Assembly (NCBI GenBank): GCA_963698395.1 | Contig: CAVOQQ010000004.1 | Span: 248,001 to 312,000, forward strand | Reading direction: 5' to 3' | Length of the DNA: 64,000 bases | DNA from: JBBQUN01 sp963698395 | GTDB taxonomy: Bacteria > Actinomycetota > Acidimicrobiia > Acidimicrobiales > SZUA-35 | Shown: positions 19,977 to 28,447 of the stretch, in pieces | How positions within the stretch are numbered: position 1 is the stretch's first letter | Layout of the letters: each line of letters begins with the position of its first letter | The notes under the pieces: generated by a model | What the model was told of the DNA's origin: nothing | Databases searched by the model: none | Seen by the model: only the letters and a program-made list of their open reading frames with translations | Made by a program: the position numbers and the translations under genes

Positions 19977-20135
19977 ATGGGCATGTTCGACAAGGCGAAG
20001 GAAATGGCCGAGAAGGCCGAGCAGGCAGTCGAGGAGCACGGCGACAAGCTCCCCGGTGACCTCGGCGACAAGGCCAAGGATGCGCTCGACAAGGTCGAAG
20101 ACATCACCGACAAGATCCCCGGTCAGAAGGACTGA
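19977..20135 (+). CDS. MT0933-like antitoxin family small protein
   Basis: 52-residue highly charged helical protein beginning MGMFDKAKEMAEKAEQAVEE and ending KIPGQKD. The lysine/glutamate-rich amphipathic repeats and the GDKAKDALDK pattern resemble the actinobacterial MT0933/Rv0909 antitoxin family, as I recall it. No partner toxin is adjacent, and many such proteins are orphans. A preceding GATGGAGG serves as ribosome site. It is followed by a strong terminator. Confidence 0.6.
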   Translation: MGMFDKAKEMAEKAEQAVEEHGDKLPGDLGDKAKDALDKVEDITDKIPGQKD

Positions 20136-20231
20136 CCACACGGTCTTCTCGGACAGGAGCTGGGCGACTGCTCCGTCTGAGAAGGGTGTGATGCGTTGGG
20201 CGACCCATCACACCGGGCGACAGGCGACAGG

Positions 20232-20259
20232 AAAGCGGACCTCGAAAGGGGTCCGCTTT
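20232..20259 (+). terminator. intrinsic terminator between the MT0933-like gene and sufB
   Basis: AAAGCGGACC-(8 nt)-GGTCCGCTTT gives a perfect 10-bp stem with A-tract before and T-tract after, so it can work in both directions for the convergent MT0933-like gene and sufB. Just after it, a 14-bp unit (ACCACGCCGACCCG) is repeated twice at 20281-20308. Confidence 0.75.
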
Positions 20260-20327
20260 GCTGTTGCCATCGTTCTGTCGACCACGCCGACCCGACCACG
20301 CCGACCCGACCCTGCACCCGAGACGCT

Positions 20328-21536
20328 TCAGCCGACCGAGCCTTCCATCTGGAGCTCGATGAGGCGGCTCCACTCGACTGCGTATTCCATCGGCAACATG
20401 CGTGTCACCGGATCGATGAACCCATTGACGACCATGCCGATCGCCTGTTCTTCGGAGAGCCCGCGACTCTCGAGATAGAACAGCTGCTCGTCGGCGACCT
20501 TCGAGACCGTGGTCTCGTGGCCGACCTGGGCGTCTTGGGACCCGATCTCCAGGTCGGGATGGGTGTCGACGATCGACTCGTCGTCGAGGATCAACGCATC
20601 GCACTGCACGTGCGCCGTGCAGCCAGATGCACGGTCCCCGATGCGAACCAGGCCGCGATGGCTCGAACGGCCGCCGTCTTTGGCGATCGACTTCGAAACG
20701 ACCCTGGACGAGGTCTCCGGCGCCAGGTGGACCATCCTGGCCCCGGTGTCTTGGTGCTGATCGCGACCGGCGTAGGCAACCGACAGGGCCTCGCCCGTCG
20801 CCTTGGGACCCGCAAGCCAGATCGCCGGGTACTGCATGGTGAGCCGGCTGCCGATGTTGCCGTCGATCCACTCCATGTGGCCCTCGGCTTCGACAAAGGC
20901 CCGCTTCGTGACCAGATTGAAGACGTTCGATGACCAGTTCTGGATGGTGGTGTAGGTGACGTGGGCACTGGTCTTGACGATGATCTCGACCACGGCGGAG
21001 CGCAGCGAGTCCGATGTGTACACCGGGGCCGAGCAGCCTTCGATGTACTGCACCCTGGAGCCTTTGTCGGCAATGATCAGTGTGCGCTCGAACTGGCCCC
21101 TGCTCTCGGCATTGCCGCGGTGGTACGCCTGGAGCGGCGTCTCGACCTCGACACCGGGTGGCACATAGATGAACGAGCCACCGGACCAGACCGACGAGTT
21201 GAGCGCCGAGAACTTGTTGTCGTTCGGCGGGATGATCGTACCGAAGTAGGGCTTGACGATCTCGGGGTACTCACGCAGCGCGGTGGCCAGGTCGGTGAAG
21301 AGCACGCCCTGGGCTTCGAGATCGTCCCGGCTGTCGACCTGACGATCGGTCGACTCGAAGTGACCGACGATGTCGTCGAAGTCGATCTCCGACAGGTCAC
21401 CGCCCCAATTGGGCATGGGGCGCTTCTCGAACCGACGGTACGACTCGAGTCGGAAGTCGAGCATCCAGCCGGGCTCGCCCTTCATCCACGACATCTCACG
21501 AATGATCGCCTCGAGTGCGTCTGGCGTGATCGTCAT
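20328..21536 (-). CDS. sufB: Fe-S cluster scaffold protein SufB, apparently lacking about 42 internal residues
   Basis: 402-residue SufB, the scaffold on which SUF builds clusters with SufC. Family blocks: GEPGWMLDFRLESYRRF, PMPNWGGDLSEIDFDDI, FSALNSSVWSGGSFIYVPPG, QFERTLIIADKGSRVQYIEG, CSAPVY, SAVVEIIVK, YTTIQNWSSNVFNLVTKR, MEWIDGNIGS, RGLVRIG, CDALILDDES, GHETTVSKV and the C-terminal LIELQMEGSVG. Compared from memory with mycobacterial SufB, SRDDL runs straight into EAQGVLF. This omits the segment containing the conserved AGVAAQYESEVVYH. ATG 21536 follows GGAGG closely. A candidate operator is just upstream. Confidence 0.93.
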   Translation of the reverse strand: MTITPDALEAIIREMSWMKGEPGWMLDFRLESYRRFEKRPMPNWGGDLSEIDFDDIVGHFESTDRQVDSRDDLEAQGVLFTDLATALREYPEIVKPYFGTIIPPNDNKFSALNSSVWSGGSFIYVPPGVEVETPLQAYHRGNAESRGQFERTLIIADKGSRVQYIEGCSAPVYTSDSLRSAVVEIIVKTSAHVTYTTIQNWSSNVFNLVTKRAFVEAEGHMEWIDGNIGSRLTMQYPAIWLAGPKATGEALSVAYAGRDQHQDTGARMVHLAPETSSRVVSKSIAKDGGRSSHRGLVRIGDRASGCTAHVQCDALILDDESIVDTHPDLEIGSQDAQVGHETTVSKVADEQLFYLESRGLSEEQAIGMVVNGFIDPVTRMLPMEYAVEWSRLIELQMEGSVG

Positions 21537-21551
21537 CGTGCCTCCGAGCAG

Positions 21552-21572
21552 ATTTCTCCTACGCCGACAGTA
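21552..21572 (+). promoter_or_regulatory. candidate suf operator, copy 3 (upstream of sufB)
   Basis: Reads ATTTCTCCTACGC then CGACAGTA on the + strand, whereas sufB is on the - strand, 15 bp away. The first 13 bp are identical to the sufC copy at 14596. The element is therefore inverted relative to transcription here, which favours a protein-binding site over a core promoter or ribosome site. Confidence 0.5.
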
Positions 21573-21663
21573 ACAACCATCCGGGGACGGCAAACCAACC
21601 CAATGCTGAATGGTCCCTGCCAAAAGGTCTCACATCACCCCGACCGCTTCCGAGGCTGGAACC

Positions 21664-23754
21664 ATGTCGTCCCATCTACCGGCGAGTGAGTCCACGAACG
21701 ACGGCAGCCTCCGGTCGCTCGCCTCCGACGTCTTGCTCGAGTCGATCGACGTTGCGTGCATCGCGATGGCGATCGTGGCGACCAGTGACACCGAATTCGT
21801 CACCCTCAATCAGTCGATGGCCGATCTCCTCGAGCTCCCGATGGATCAGCTCGTCGGCCGTCGGTTGAACGACTTCCGTCCCGGCGGCCATGGACAGATC
21901 CGCCGTGCTCTCGCCGCATCGGAGGGGAAGCCGGCGCAGTTCCACAACATCGAGGTCCGGACGGCGCTCGGGAATCAGATGCACGTCGATGCCACCCTCG
22001 CTCACTGCGGGCCGGTGGGCGGCGTCGACTCGCTCCTGGTGGTCCTGGCCGACGCCAGCGTTCGGGTCGCTGCCCAGATGCAGGCTCGCCGGCTGATCAA
22101 TGCCGTCGACAAGGTGAGCGACCTCGTGTCGATCCACGATCTGCGGCTGGGCGTTCTGCTGTACGCCAACGACGCCTTCACCGCAGCCACCGGCCATCGT
22201 CCTGGCGACGCCGACAATCCGGTCGACGGCATGAGCGCGACCCAGCTCGACATTCTCGATGCCGAGATCATCCCGACCATCGAGGCGGGGGGCGCCTGGA
22301 CCGGCACCATCGAAACGAGCTTCGGCAACGAGACGCACTGGCTTGCCGGCACGATCGTCGGCGAAGTCGGCGGTCCCAACCACTCGTCGCTGCGTTTCGT
22401 CACGAGCGTCCTGACCGACGTCACGAGCGACTATCTGCGCGCCGAGATCCTCGAATACGAAGCGACGCACGATCGAATGACCGGACTCTCGAATCGATTC
22501 GGCCTGATCCAGTGGCTGTCGACGCAACGACCGACCACCGACGCCGGCATCGCGATCTGCCATCTCGACCTCGACCGATTCCAGGAGATCAACGACGTGC
22601 TGGGGCACGAAGCGGGTGACCGGGTCATCTGCGAAGTGGGCCGGCGCCTCGTCGCAACGACCAGGACGACCGACCTGGTCGGGAGAATCAACGGCGACGA
22701 GTTCGTCGTCGCCTTCACCGACGTCGAAGGTCCCCAGCACGCCGAACTGCTCGCCGAGCGGCTCAAGGCCGACGTCTTCGCCGAACCGATCATCGTCGAG
22801 GGCCACCCGATCACCACGACGGCATCGTTCGGACTGGCCGTTTCGGGGCAAGGCTTCTCCGGAGAGAGCTTGCTGCGGGCCGCCGATGTCGCGCTCTATC
22901 GGGCGAAGAACCTGGGGCGCTCGCACATCGAGGTCTACACCGCCGACCTCCAGGTCGAAGCGGTTCGCCGAAGCAAGATGATCGAGGAGCTGCGCGAAGC
23001 AATCATCACCGACCGGCTCACCGTCTGGTATCAACCGATCATCTCGTTGGCGACCGGCGAGATCACTTCGGTCGAAGCTCTGGTCCGCTGGCCCCTTGCC
23101 GATGGCACGTTCGTCGCTCCCGATGAATTCATACCGGTGGCCGAAGGCGTGGGGCTGGTCAAGGACATCGATCGTTTCGTCTTGAATCGTGCGCTCGCCG
23201 ACGTCGGCGAACTGCTCGCCAGCGGTCGCCCACTCGAACTCCACGTCAATCTGTCGGCGACCCGGCTGACCGATCACACGCTCGCACGAGAGGCTGCGCG
23301 CACACTCGACGCGCACCGCTTCCCGGCGAGCCGACTCTGCCTCGAACTGACCGAAACCGCGCTCGCCTTCGACCCGCACAAGGCAGAGACGATCGTGAGC
23401 GAACTGGCCGATCTCGGCATCCGGCTCGCCATCGACGACTTCGGCACCGGCTACTCGTCATTGGCGTCACTCCACCGATTCCGTCTGCACGTCCTCAAGG
23501 TCGATCGGAACTTCGTCCAACTGCTCGGCGACGACTCCAGCGAGGCCAACCCGATCGTCGCCACGATTCTCCACCTCGCCGATTCACTCGGACTCGAGGT
23601 GGTCGCCGAGGGCATCGAGACCAAGCGACAGCAGGCGTATTTCGCCGGCAGCTCCTGCGCGTTCGGTCAGGGGTATCTCTTTCATCGGCCGATGCCGATC
23701 GAGGAGTTGCGCCTCGTTCTCAGCGAGCAGTCGGCGGTGTTGAGCTCCCTCTGA
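21664..23754 (+). CDS. PAS-GGDEF-EAL cyclic-di-GMP signalling protein
   Basis: About 696 residues: two PAS-like domains (about 20-130 and 150-260), a GGDEF domain and an EAL domain. No membrane helices. The GGDEF signature is GRINGDEFVVAF, so the first Gly is Asn. The EAL domain has all main catalytic blocks: SVEALVRW, VNLSATRL, CLELTETAL, LAIDDFGTGYSSL, VLKVDRNFV and VVAEGIETK. The protein is thus more likely a c-di-GMP phosphodiesterase, perhaps with a regulatory GGDEF. ATG 21664 is the preferred start. It is divergent from sufB. Confidence 0.9.
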   Translation: MSSHLPASESTNDGSLRSLASDVLLESIDVACIAMAIVATSDTEFVTLNQSMADLLELPMDQLVGRRLNDFRPGGHGQIRRALAASEGKPAQFHNIEVRTALGNQMHVDATLAHCGPVGGVDSLLVVLADASVRVAAQMQARRLINAVDKVSDLVSIHDLRLGVLLYANDAFTAATGHRPGDADNPVDGMSATQLDILDAEIIPTIEAGGAWTGTIETSFGNETHWLAGTIVGEVGGPNHSSLRFVTSVLTDVTSDYLRAEILEYEATHDRMTGLSNRFGLIQWLSTQRPTTDAGIAICHLDLDRFQEINDVLGHEAGDRVICEVGRRLVATTRTTDLVGRINGDEFVVAFTDVEGPQHAELLAERLKADVFAEPIIVEGHPITTTASFGLAVSGQGFSGESLLRAADVALYRAKNLGRSHIEVYTADLQVEAVRRSKMIEELREAIITDRLTVWYQPIISLATGEITSVEALVRWPLADGTFVAPDEFIPVAEGVGLVKDIDRFVLNRALADVGELLASGRPLELHVNLSATRLTDHTLAREAARTLDAHRFPASRLCLELTETALAFDPHKAETIVSELADLGIRLAIDDFGTGYSSLASLHRFRLHVLKVDRNFVQLLGDDSSEANPIVATILHLADSLGLEVVAEGIETKRQQAYFAGSSCAFGQGYLFHRPMPIEELRLVLSEQSAVLSSL

Positions 23755-23761
23755 GCATGGG

Positions 23762-24280
23762 TCAGTCGAGGCGACGCAACTTCGCTGGGTAGGTCCGAGC
23801 TCGTTCGAGGTAGGACGCCGCACCATTGGCGATCATCTCGGGAGCGACGCAGTCAAGGCGGATCTTGGCCGGGATACCGAGGGCCATGGCACCAGCTGGC
23901 ACCTCGGTGTCGTTGGTGACGACCGCATTGGCGCCGACGAGTGCGCCGGTTCTGACGATGGCCCGGTGCAGAACGACCGAGCCGTTGCCGACGAGCGAGT
24001 GGTCTTCGATGGTGCATCCCTCGAGATGGACGATGTGTCCGATCACGCAGCCGTCGCCGACGACGGTCGGCCACATCGGGGTGGTGTGCAGGACGGATCC
24101 GTCTTGGATCGAGGTCTGCGAGCCGATCTGGATGTAGCCCTCGTCGCCGCGCAACACCGCGCACGGCCAGACCGACGACTCCTCACCGATCCGCACGTCG
24201 CCGATGATCACCGCCTCGGGGTGAATGAAGGCAGATGTGGCGATGGTGGGCTCGGCGTCACCGAGTGCGTAGATGGGCAC
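23762..24280 (-). CDS. gamma carbonic anhydrase family protein
   Basis: 172-residue left-handed beta-helix hexapeptide-repeat protein (YrdA/PaaY type). Zinc histidines lie in SVLHTTP and VIGHIVHLEGC (H-x4-H). RIGEESSVWPCAVLRGDEGYI is the family block. It may have carbonic anhydrase activity or act as a generic acyl/CoA-binding homologue. The M50 protease gene lies 7 bp upstream on the same strand, so the two are co-transcribed. Confidence 0.9.
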   Translation of the reverse strand: MPIYALGDAEPTIATSAFIHPEAVIIGDVRIGEESSVWPCAVLRGDEGYIQIGSQTSIQDGSVLHTTPMWPTVVGDGCVIGHIVHLEGCTIEDHSLVGNGSVVLHRAIVRTGALVGANAVVTNDTEVPAGAMALGIPAKIRLDCVAPEMIANGAASYLERARTYPAKLRRLD

Positions 24281-24287
24281 GCCAGGG

Positions 24288-25232
24288 TTATAGACCGCGC
24301 AGGTCTTGGATGTCCATGACGAGGGCCGACAGCGACAGGGTGATCAGCGCCGCGAGGGTCACATAGGCCACCGGCTCGAGCCGTCGAACATCGAGACGCA
24401 GGCTCGTGTCTCGGCGAACGAGCTGGCCGAGCTTCTCGCCGGCAGCGACGACCGCGTGGGCCCCGTCGAGCGGAGGCAGCGGGAGCAGATTGATCGCTCC
24501 GATGGCGCAGCTGAGCACGGCAAACCAGCGCAGTGACATGGCAAGACCGCTGTCGACCACCTGACCGGTGAGTTCGGCTTGAGCGACCGGCGACATGAAG
24601 CGCACCGGCGCTTCGGCCTCGTCGCTGAAGAGCGCACCGGCGTAGCCGCCGACGTTGGTGGCCCACGTCCAGAGCGCCTGCCCCGTGCCGGCGATCACTT
24701 CCCAGGTCAGCGTGAAGCCTGCCGACATCGCTTCGACGAACCCGACGCCCTCGACCATCTCGGCCAACGCAAACGCGCCGACGGCCATGGCGATGTTCAC
24801 CAATGGGCCCGCGAGGATCGTGGCGAGCCGCCCGGCGTGGCTGGCTGCCCGGTAGGTGTCGTCCTCTTCGATGCCCTCGGGAAGCGCAGAGCTCGGTGTC
24901 ATGCCCCAGATCTTGACGTAGCCGCCGAGGAAGATGGCCTTGAATCCGTAGCGGCAGCCGTTGCGCTCGATGGCGCAGACTTCGGGACCGAAGCCCCAGA
25001 AGAACTCGGTGGGCTTCATCCCGGCGCGGCGAGCCATCACGAGGTGGCCGAGCTCGTGGACGAAAACGATCACGGCGATGAAACCGAGGAGGAGCAAGCC
25101 GGTCGGGGCCCAGTAGCCGAGGCAGAACAACGAGACGACGGCCGCGGATGCCCACAACGGCGACGCAGTCACGGACCAGCCACCAGGAGTGGCGGATCCA
25201 GTCGTCGGAGCGTTGGATGTTGCTGTGGTCAC
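24288..25232 (-). CDS. M50 site-2-type membrane metalloprotease
   Basis: 314-residue intramembrane zinc protease. The active site is VFVHELGHLVMARRAG (HExxH), and the third ligand is in INLLPLPPLDGAHAV (N-x2-P-x3-LDG). The characteristic GFGPEVCAIERNG and FLGGYVKIWGM blocks follow the first motif. Several hydrophobic helices frame both motifs. No clear PDZ domain is visible between them, unlike RseP/Rip1. It probably cleaves membrane anchors of regulators. It precedes the carbonic-anhydrase-like gene in one unit. Confidence 0.88.
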   Translation of the reverse strand: MTTATSNAPTTGSATPGGWSVTASPLWASAAVVSLFCLGYWAPTGLLLLGFIAVIVFVHELGHLVMARRAGMKPTEFFWGFGPEVCAIERNGCRYGFKAIFLGGYVKIWGMTPSSALPEGIEEDDTYRAASHAGRLATILAGPLVNIAMAVGAFALAEMVEGVGFVEAMSAGFTLTWEVIAGTGQALWTWATNVGGYAGALFSDEAEAPVRFMSPVAQAELTGQVVDSGLAMSLRWFAVLSCAIGAINLLPLPPLDGAHAVVAAGEKLGQLVRRDTSLRLDVRRLEPVAYVTLAALITLSLSALVMDIQDLRGL

Positions 25233-25250
25233 GCGGCGCCCTTCTCGAGA

Positions 25251-25910
25251 TCAGGCCGACGAGACGAGGGCGTCCGTCGGCTTCGACGTGCAACCACCCA
25301 TCCGCCGATGGTGGGTCGCGGGGCCCATGCAAGCACGGGATCCCCTGTCGTCACACGGGTGACTTGACCAATCAGGAAGCATTGCCCAAGCCGGCGCCAC
25401 CAACGTCAGGCCGAAGGTGCCGTACCGACCCTTGTGGAAGACCATGGGGTTGGCTTCACCTTCGACGGTGTCGAGGTGCTCGACACGACCGACGATGAGA
25501 TCGTGATCGCCGAGCGGCACGATCTGTTCGACGCGGCAGTCGATGACCGCGTGGACGCCCGGCAGGACGGGGCAGCCGGTCGATGGCGACGGGATCCACG
25601 ACACACCGCTGAACTTGTCGTCGGCCTTCGATGCCATGAGTCCACAGAGCTCGAGCTGATCCTCGTTGAGCACGTTGACGCAGAACGCCTCCGTCTCCTT
25701 GATGGCGGTGCCCGATGCCGAGCTGTTGCCGAGGAAGAAGCCGACGAGGGGTGGATCGAGCGAGATCGAGGCGAACGAGCCGATGGCGACACCGATGGGA
25801 GCGGAACTCGAGCCCGACGTCACCACGGTGACTCCCGTTGGGAAGTGACCGAGCACTCGCCGGAACTCGGCGGGGTCGATGGTGGGATCGTGGTGGGAGG
25901 CTTCCGTCAT
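25251..25910 (-). CDS. flavin reductase family protein
   Basis: FMN-binding split-barrel flavin reductase that supplies reduced flavin to monooxygenases. Blocks: FRRVLGHFPTGVTVVTS, GVAIGSFASISLDPPLVGFFLG, CVNVLNEDQLELC and GDHDLIVGRVEH. Residues after GRYGTFG (about 50, down to 25251) look non-coding. A shift of one base would end the protein with a TGA at 25374-25372, a normal family length, so a late frameshift is possible. ATG 25910 is preferred over GTG 25919. Confidence 0.83.
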   Translation of the reverse strand: MTEASHHDPTIDPAEFRRVLGHFPTGVTVVTSGSSSAPIGVAIGSFASISLDPPLVGFFLGNSSASGTAIKETEAFCVNVLNEDQLELCGLMASKADDKFSGVSWIPSPSTGCPVLPGVHAVIDCRVEQIVPLGDHDLIVGRVEHLDTVEGEANPMVFHKGRYGTFGLTLVAPAWAMLPDWSSHPCDDRGSRACMGPATHHRRMGGCTSKPTDALVSSA

Positions 25911-25935
25911 GTCGCACACCTTAGGAGTGCAGCAC

Positions 25936-26797
25936 TCAAGCGGCGAGTCGATGACCCGACGTCAGCTGAAGACCCTCGGATGCGGCCATGACTTCGATGC
26001 CGGCGCCGACCCATTGCTTGGGCGTCGATCACGGCTTGGGCGATCCACGCGTCGCCGTGCGACGGATCGTGATGGAACAAGACGAGGCGCCGGACGCCGG
26101 CGGCCTTGGCCACTGCGGCGGCGTAGCGCACCGTGGAATGGCCCCAGGTCGACTTGGTGGCGAACTCGTCGTCGTCGTATTGGGCGTCGTGGATGAGGAC
26201 GTCGGCACCGCGACAGAATTCGACGACGTCGGTCGGCACGTCGGTCGAGCCGTCGACCGGTTGCTGATGGTCGGGTATGTAGACCACCGAAGCGTCGCCG
26301 TTGTCGATGCGGTAGCCGTTGGTCGGTCCGACGTGCTGGATCGGTGCCACGCTGATGACGGACGAACCGTGGGCGATCGAGCCGCTGCTCATCTCCACGA
26401 AATCGATCTCGCAGGGAAGCACCGACAAGTCGACCGGGAACAGGGGCGGCCGGATGAACGAGGAGATCTCGGCCTCGAGGTTGGACCCGGGCTGTTGCGG
26501 ACCGACGAGTCGGAGGTTGGCGTTCTGGCGCAGCAGGGGCACGAAGAACGGGATGCCCTGCACGTGATCCCAGTGCAGGTGGGTGACCAGTGCCGTGCCG
26601 GCAAAGGACTGTTCGGTCGGCAGAGCGGCCAGCTCGTTGCCGAGATAGCGCAGGCCGGTGCCGAGGTCGAGGACGATCGGATCGTCGCCTTCAGGCCCTC
26701 GCACCAGCACACACGACGTGTTTCCACCAATACCGTTGGTGGAGTCGCACGAACATGGTGTGGAACCGCGAACGCCGTAGAAGGTCACGTCGAGCAT
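25936..26797 (-). CDS. MBL-fold metal-dependent hydrolase, +1 frameshift near 26011
   Basis: Metallo-beta-lactamase-fold enzyme of the RNase Z/cyclic-nucleotide-phosphodiesterase-like type. The start MLDVTFYGVRGSTPCSCDST and the motif LVTHLHWDHVQGIPFF are typical, as are ADVLIHDAQYDDDE and LFHHDPSHGD. After DAQAM the open frame becomes arginine-rich. Dropping one base in the GGG run at 26010-26012 restores GAGIEVMAASEGLQLTSG and a stop at 25936, the usual C-terminus. It is divergent from the thioredoxin-fused gene, with 131 bp between. Confidence 0.83.
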
Positions 26798-26928
26798 CTG
26801 TGGAATCGTCCCCCGATTCGTTGCTTCGAGTCGGCACACCCCGAAGACCGTGCACGAACGGTAGACCAAGTCCGGGTCCTGAGGAAGAGCGTGTGAACAA
26901 CGTCTCACCCATCGGTTACGGTTTGCTG

Positions 26929-28374
26929 ATGGCAACCACACACGCTCCATCGCTCCCCGACGGCCTCGTTGCGTTCGTCAAGCGGGATTGCCCGACCTGT
27001 GCGCTGGTGGTCCCGGCGCTCGAGCAGCTCGTCGCCGGTCCTGGCGTCACGATCCTCACCCAAGACGACCCGAACTTCCCGCCGTCGCTTGCACCGGTGC
27101 ACGACACCGACCTCTCGATGTCGTGGCACCACGACATCGAGACGGTCCCCACGCTCGTTCGAGTCGAGAACGGGGTCGAGACCGACCGCACGGTCGGGTG
27201 GTCGCGAGCCGACTGGGAACGCATCTCCGGGGTCGACGAACTCGCTCCGGAACTGGCCGACCTCCGTCCGGGCTGCGGCTCGCTGTCGGTCGATCCCCTT
27301 CGGGTCGACGAGCTGATGGTCCGTTTCACCGGCTCCACCCTCACCGCCAGGCGTATCGAGCTGGCGGCGATGGAAGACGAGATGGAAGCAGGCTTCGATC
27401 GGGGGTGGTCCGATGGGCTCCCCATCGTGCCTCCCACCGAAGCCCGAGTCCTGCGCATGCTCGAAGGCACCACCCGTGCTCCCACCGACATCGTGGCCAC
27501 CGTGCCGCCCGACCTCAACGACGTCACCGTCGAACAGGTCGCGATCAACGCCGTGATGGCCGGCTGCAAGCCCGAATACCTCCCGGTGGTGCTCACCGCC
27601 GTCGAGGGAGCCTGCAGCGATGCCTTCAACATGCACGGGCTCCTCGCCACCACGTACTTCTCCGGACCGATCATCGTGGTCAACGGCCCGATCGCCAAAC
27701 GCATCGGCATGAACGCCGGCGGCAACGTCCTCGGTCAGGGCAACCGGGCCAACATGACCATCGGGCGTGCCCTCCAACTCGTTGTCCGCAACCTCGGCGG
27801 CGGCCGACCCGGCGGGGTCGACATGGCGATGCACGGGGCCCCGAGCAAGCTCGGACTCGCCTTTGCCGAACTCGAAGACTCCTCGCCGTTCGAGCCGTTG
27901 TCCGTCGAGCGAGGCTTGCCGCCCGGCACCGATGCCGTCACCATCTTCGCCGGCCAAGGTCCGACGCCGATCGTCGACCAGCTGTCTCGAGATCCCGATT
28001 CGCTGGCGCGATCCATGGCCACCGTGCTCCGGGCCTGCCACCATTCGAAGCTCGCGATCGGCATGGACGCCCTGCTGCTCGTGTCACCCGAACATGCTCG
28101 AATCTTCGCCGAGGCAGGCTGGGACAAAGGGCGCCTGCGAAGCGAACTCGAGTCCTTGCTCATGCTCGACGCCGACCCGATGCTCCGTGGCGCCGGCGGC
28201 ATCGCCGAGGGACTGCCCGAATCACTGGCCGGCGCCACGGTGCCGAAATTCCGACCCGGTGGGTTGCTGATCGCCCACGCCGGGGGCGATGCCGGACTCT
28301 TCTCATCGGTGTTGACCGGATGGGTCGGCGGGCCGATGGGGTCCGAACCCGTCACGCTGGAGATCACGCGATGA
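26929..28374 (+). CDS. thioredoxin-fold protein with large uncharacterised C-terminal domain, partner of the UGSC selenoprotein
   Basis: 481 residues from ATG 26929. Residues 1-110 look like a thioredoxin fold with a C21-P-T-C24 redox motif (KRDCPTCALVVPAL) and a cis-Pro loop ETVPTLVRVENG. Residues about 135-480 form a second domain that I cannot name. It contains WSDGLPIVPPTEARV, MAGCKPEYLPVVLTA, CSDAFNMHGLLATTYFSGP, NAGGNVLGQGNRANMTIGRA and IFAGQGPTPI. It has several conserved-looking Gly and Cys residues and no signal peptide. The selenoprotein gene follows 73 bp downstream, so the two probably form one operon and may act together in thiol/selenol redox chemistry (inference). Confidence 0.78.
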   Translation: MATTHAPSLPDGLVAFVKRDCPTCALVVPALEQLVAGPGVTILTQDDPNFPPSLAPVHDTDLSMSWHHDIETVPTLVRVENGVETDRTVGWSRADWERISGVDELAPELADLRPGCGSLSVDPLRVDELMVRFTGSTLTARRIELAAMEDEMEAGFDRGWSDGLPIVPPTEARVLRMLEGTTRAPTDIVATVPPDLNDVTVEQVAINAVMAGCKPEYLPVVLTAVEGACSDAFNMHGLLATTYFSGPIIVVNGPIAKRIGMNAGGNVLGQGNRANMTIGRALQLVVRNLGGGRPGGVDMAMHGAPSKLGLAFAELEDSSPFEPLSVERGLPPGTDAVTIFAGQGPTPIVDQLSRDPDSLARSMATVLRACHHSKLAIGMDALLLVSPEHARIFAEAGWDKGRLRSELESLLMLDADPMLRGAGGIAEGLPESLAGATVPKFRPGGLLIAHAGGDAGLFSSVLTGWVGGPMGSEPVTLEITR

Positions 28375-28447
28375 CGCCCGAGCGCAGCACGGAATGGTCG
28401 ACAGCGAGCGGTCTCTGCCAGACTCGACGACACCAGGGGGTACAGAC

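Noticed and set aside
20281..20308. 14-bp direct repeat ACCACGCCGACCCG, two copies
   Set aside because: Too short and too few copies in GC-rich intergenic DNA to call a functional element; noted only with the neighbouring terminator.
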